Below are positions 62,024 through 64,000 of a stretch of DNA of 64,000 bases, piece by piece. Numbering within the stretch: the first letter of the stretch is position 1; every line of letters starts with the position of its first letter. The position numbers and the translations under genes are program-made. The notes beneath the pieces are model-generated. The model was given only the letters and a program-made list of their open reading frames with translations, ran no database searches and had not been told where the DNA came from. Origin of the DNA: Sphingobacterium tabacisoli (GTDB lineage Bacteria; Bacteroidota; Bacteroidia; Sphingobacteriales; Sphingobacteriaceae); assembly GCF_017908035.1 (NCBI RefSeq), contig NZ_JAEQMU010000005.1:124001-188000 (forward strand). Direction: 5' to 3'.

Positions 62024-62578
62024 TTATTTTTTAGCTGATTTACCTGCTTTTCTTCTTAATACTTCACCTACAAACTTAACACCTTTACCTTTGTAAGGCT
62101 CTGGTTTACGGAAGCTGCGGATTTTCGCGGCTACTTGTCCGATTAATTGTTTGTCAGTTGATTCCAAAGTAATAGTAGGGTTTTTACCCTTCTCAGCAGT
62201 TGTTGTAACTTTAACTTCCTGTGGCAATACGAAAACAATCGGGTGAGAGAAACCTAGGGTCAACTCTAATGTGTTACCGTTGTTAGCAGCACGGTAACCG
62301 ACACCGACTAACTCTTGTGTAGTTTTGTAACCTTCTGTTACACCGATAACCATATTCTGGATCAATGCGCGGTACAACCCGTGTAATGCTTTGTGTTTTT
62401 TCTGCTCAGTAGGACGAGATACGATGATATTACCATCTTCTTCTTTAACAGTGATGTCGCTATCTACTTTCTGAGTTAATTCACCTTTAGGACCTTTTAC
62501 TGTTAACAGATTCTTGTCTGATACAGAAATCGATACTCCCGAAGGAATAGCGATAGGTGCTTTTCCAATTCTTGACAT
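62024..62578 (-). CDS. rplF: 50S ribosomal protein uL6
   Basis: A 184-residue protein starting MSRIGKAPIAIPSGV and ending with RKPEPYKGKGVKFVGEVLRR, the duplicated uL6 fold near the factor-binding site. It lies 23 bases after rpsH. Confidence 0.98.
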   Translation of the reverse strand: MSRIGKAPIAIPSGVSISVSDKNLLTVKGPKGELTQKVDSDITVKEEDGNIIVSRPTEQKKHKALHGLYRALIQNMVIGVTEGYKTTQELVGVGYRAANNGNTLELTLGFSHPIVFVLPQEVKVTTTAEKGKNPTITLESTDKQLIGQVAAKIRSFRKPEPYKGKGVKFVGEVLRRKAGKSAKK

Positions 62579-62601
62579 GTCTTTGTGTGTTTTTTCCTAG
62601 A

Positions 62602-63000
62602 TTAATAAACGTAACATAAAACTTCACCACCAACATTCTGTAGGCGGGCTTCTTTGTCTGTCATTACTCCTTTAGAAGTTGACAAAACAGCAATTCCCAA
62701 ACCGTTCAAAACGCGAGGCATGTTTTCAACACTTGCATACTTTCTTAAACCAGGTTTACTCACACGTGTCAATGTGCGAATAGCCGGTACTTTGCTAATC
62801 GGGTTATACTTCAACGCGATTTTGATAGAACCTTGAGGTCCTTCTTCTACGAATTTGTAATTAGCAATGTAACCTTTGTCAAAAAGAACTTTAGTAATTT
62901 CTTTTTTTAGGTTCGATGCAGGAATTTCAACAACCCTATGGTTGGCCTTAATGGCATTCCTTACTCGTGTAAGGTAATCCGCTATTGGATCTGTATTCAT
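62602..63000 (-). CDS. rpsH: 30S ribosomal protein uS8
   Basis: From the ATG at 63000 the protein has 132 residues (MNTDPIADYLTRVRNAI) and ends STSKGVMTDKEARLQNVGGEVLCYVY. An open frame runs 30 bases further upstream but does not fit the family start. In E. coli S8 represses the spc operon by binding its mRNA. A 225-base gap with a terminator and another hairpin lies between it and rpsN. Confidence 0.97.
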   Translation of the reverse strand: MNTDPIADYLTRVRNAIKANHRVVEIPASNLKKEITKVLFDKGYIANYKFVEEGPQGSIKIALKYNPISKVPAIRTLTRVSKPGLRKYASVENMPRVLNGLGIAVLSTSKGVMTDKEARLQNVGGEVLCYVY

Positions 63001-63135
63001 TATGTAATAAAATTGTGATAATGGTTTCAAACCCCGACCATCGGGACAAGACCTATTATCTGTAAATAAAATTTCCGTTATAAAACCAATTCGAGTGCAT
63101 TAGTATAAAAAAGCATCTCAAACAGGCTCAAAATC

Positions 63136-63159
63136 CATTGAAATCAATTAATTTCAATG
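63136..63159 (-). promoter_or_regulatory. Stem-loop upstream of rpsH
   Basis: CATTGAAAT (63136-63144) and ATTTCAATG (63151-63159) form a perfect 9-base-pair stem with a 6-base loop, right after the terminator in the rpsN-rpsH gap. Confidence 0.5.
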
Positions 63160-63201
63160 AAAAAACCCGATAAATCCTTTAAATAAAAGGATTTATCCGG
63201 G
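63160..63201 (-). terminator. Intrinsic terminator inside the spc operon, between rpsN and rpsH
   Basis: Arms 63166-63180 and 63186-63201 form a 15-base-pair stem with one bulge and a 5-base loop, closed by CCCGG/CCGGG-type pairs. On the minus strand it is followed directly by six T. It lies 25 bases after the rpsN stop. Confidence 0.85.
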
Positions 63202-63225
63202 CAAAAGTAAGTATTTTTTTAAAAC

Positions 63226-63495
63226 TTACCAAGAAGCTTTAGTAATTCCCGGGATCTTGCCGTCCAATGCCATCTCGCGGAAAGTAACACGTGAGATACC
63301 GAATTGGCGCATATATCCTTTAGGACGTCCTGTTAATTTGCAACGGTTGTGCAATCTAACCGGAGAAGCATTCTTTGGTAATTTATCTAATCCAGCATAA
63401 TCACCTGCTTCTTTCAAAGCCGCGCGTTTTGCTGCATACTTAGCTACCAATTTTTGACGCTTTACTTCGCGTGCTTTTAATCCTTCCTTAGCCAT
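63226..63495 (-). CDS. rpsN: 30S ribosomal protein uS14, long zinc-free form
   Basis: An 89-residue protein ending GRPKGYMRQFGISRVTFREMALDGKIPGITKASW-like, the long form without the CxxC pairs of zinc-binding uS14. Its ATG overlaps the end of rplE by 8 bases. Confidence 0.97.
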   Translation of the reverse strand: MAKEGLKAREVKRQKLVAKYAAKRAALKEAGDYAGLDKLPKNASPVRLHNRCKLTGRPKGYMRQFGISRVTFREMALDGKIPGITKASW

Positions 63496-64000
63496 TGTTG
63501 TTCGAGTTTTGATTTTTGAATGGTAAACCGAATTGTTTTAATAACTCCAATGCTTCGATGTCATTTTGAGCTGAAGTTACAAACGTGATATCCATACCAG
63601 CGATTTTATTGATTTTATCAATGTTGATCTCTGGGAAGATGATCTGTTCAGTAACCCCTAGATTGTAGTTACCTCTACCGTCAAATCCTTTATCGTTGAT
63701 TCCACGGAAGTCACGAATACGTGGTAGAGAAACTGCGATCAAACGATCTAAGAACTCATACATGTTATTGTCACGTAATGTTACGCGAGCACCAACAGGC
63801 ATTCCTTTACGAAGTTTGAAGTTAGAGATATCTTTCTTCGATTTCGTAGGTACAGCTTGCTGACCAGTAATCATTGTCATCTCAGCGATAGCGCTATCGA
63901 TTAATTTTTTATCTGCAGTAGCAGCTCCGATACCTTGTGATACAACTATCTTCTCAAGTTTCGGAACTTGCATAATGCTTTTATACTGGAATTTTTCTTT
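63488..64000 (-). CDS. rplE: 50S ribosomal protein uL5, 5' end cut by window
   Basis: The frame runs to the right edge: upstream of the internal Met at 63973 the codons read KEKFQYKSI, which matches the uL5 N-terminal region, so the true start lies beyond base 64000. 170 residues are visible. It binds 5S rRNA; RDFRGINDKGFDGRGNYNLGV-like sequence and ITFVTSAQND are family segments. It overlaps rpsN by 8 bases. Confidence 0.96.
   Translation of the reverse strand, partial: KEKFQYKSIMQVPKLEKIVVSQGIGAATADKKLIDSAIAEMTMITGQQAVPTKSKKDISNFKLRKGMPVGARVTLRDNNMYEFLDRLIAVSLPRIRDFRGINDKGFDGRGNYNLGVTEQIIFPEINIDKINKIAGMDITFVTSAQNDIEALELLKQFGLPFKNQNSNNNG

Noticed and set aside
1..64000. CRISPR array, prophage or integrative element
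   Set aside because: No array of spaced identical repeats, integrase, transposase or phage gene was found; all regions are occupied by metabolic or ribosomal genes.

Overview
The window comes from a member of the phylum Bacteroidota, most likely the Sphingobacteriaceae (Sphingobacterium/Pedobacter-like). The signs are a SusC/SusD pair, twin-arginine and lipoprotein export signals typical of the phylum, a Bacteroidota-type promoter (TTTG-N19-TAnnTTTG) before atpD, an atpD-atpC pair detached from the other ATP synthase genes, an argF'-type carbamoyltransferase, and a near absence of Shine-Dalgarno sequences with one striking exception (rpsU). This placement is inferred from gene content, not from a database search.

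Layout. (1) 1-17472, minus strand: a polysaccharide utilisation locus for rhamnose-rich pectin (probably rhamnogalacturonan), cut by the left edge. In transcription order it holds rhaT, a rhamnulose-1-phosphate aldolase/dehydrogenase fusion, rhamnose isomerase, a sugar kinase, SusC, SusD, a PhyH-like dioxygenase, a TIM-barrel sugar isomerase/epimerase, a GH106-like rhamnosidase and a GH28 enzyme. Glycan cleavage, outer-membrane uptake and the whole rhamnose pathway are therefore together; no regulator is in view. (2) 17796-20362, plus: a small membrane coiled-coil protein, atpD and a short atpC. (3) 20577-35044, plus: a complete branched-chain amino acid locus, a candidate leader peptide followed by ilvE-ilvD-ilvB-ilvN-dinB-like-ilvC-leuC-leuD-modF-like ABC-leuB-leuA-ilvA. 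(4) 35090-37552, minus: an S9 peptidase. (5) 37972-41805, plus: nrdH-nrdI-nrdE-nrdF, class Ib ribonucleotide reductase. (6) 41875-44072, minus: a GMC oxidoreductase with its Tat-exported small subunit. (7) 44510-49317, plus: FAH-family hydrolase, M23 peptidase, peroxiredoxin, glyS, rpsU. (8) 49381-54402, minus: argD-argF'-argB-proC-argE. (9) 54562-64000, minus: the spc/alpha ribosomal operon from rplE (partial) to rplQ, with secY, map, infA and rpoA. rpmD and rpmJ are short genes added here by translating the minus strand.

No rRNA, tRNA, CRISPR array, transposase or prophage gene was seen. The most unusual non-coding signal is a set of intercistronic tracts with a 7-base period. Three of them (atpD-atpC, ilvD-ilvB, rpoA-rplQ) also form imperfect inverted repeats. 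Other points worth a second look are the candidate ilv leader peptide with mutually exclusive stems, a switch-like hairpin between ilvC and leuC, the perfect Shine-Dalgarno of rpsU, Val90 at the acyl-specificity position of the ornithine carbamoyltransferase, and an intrinsic terminator inside the spc operon.
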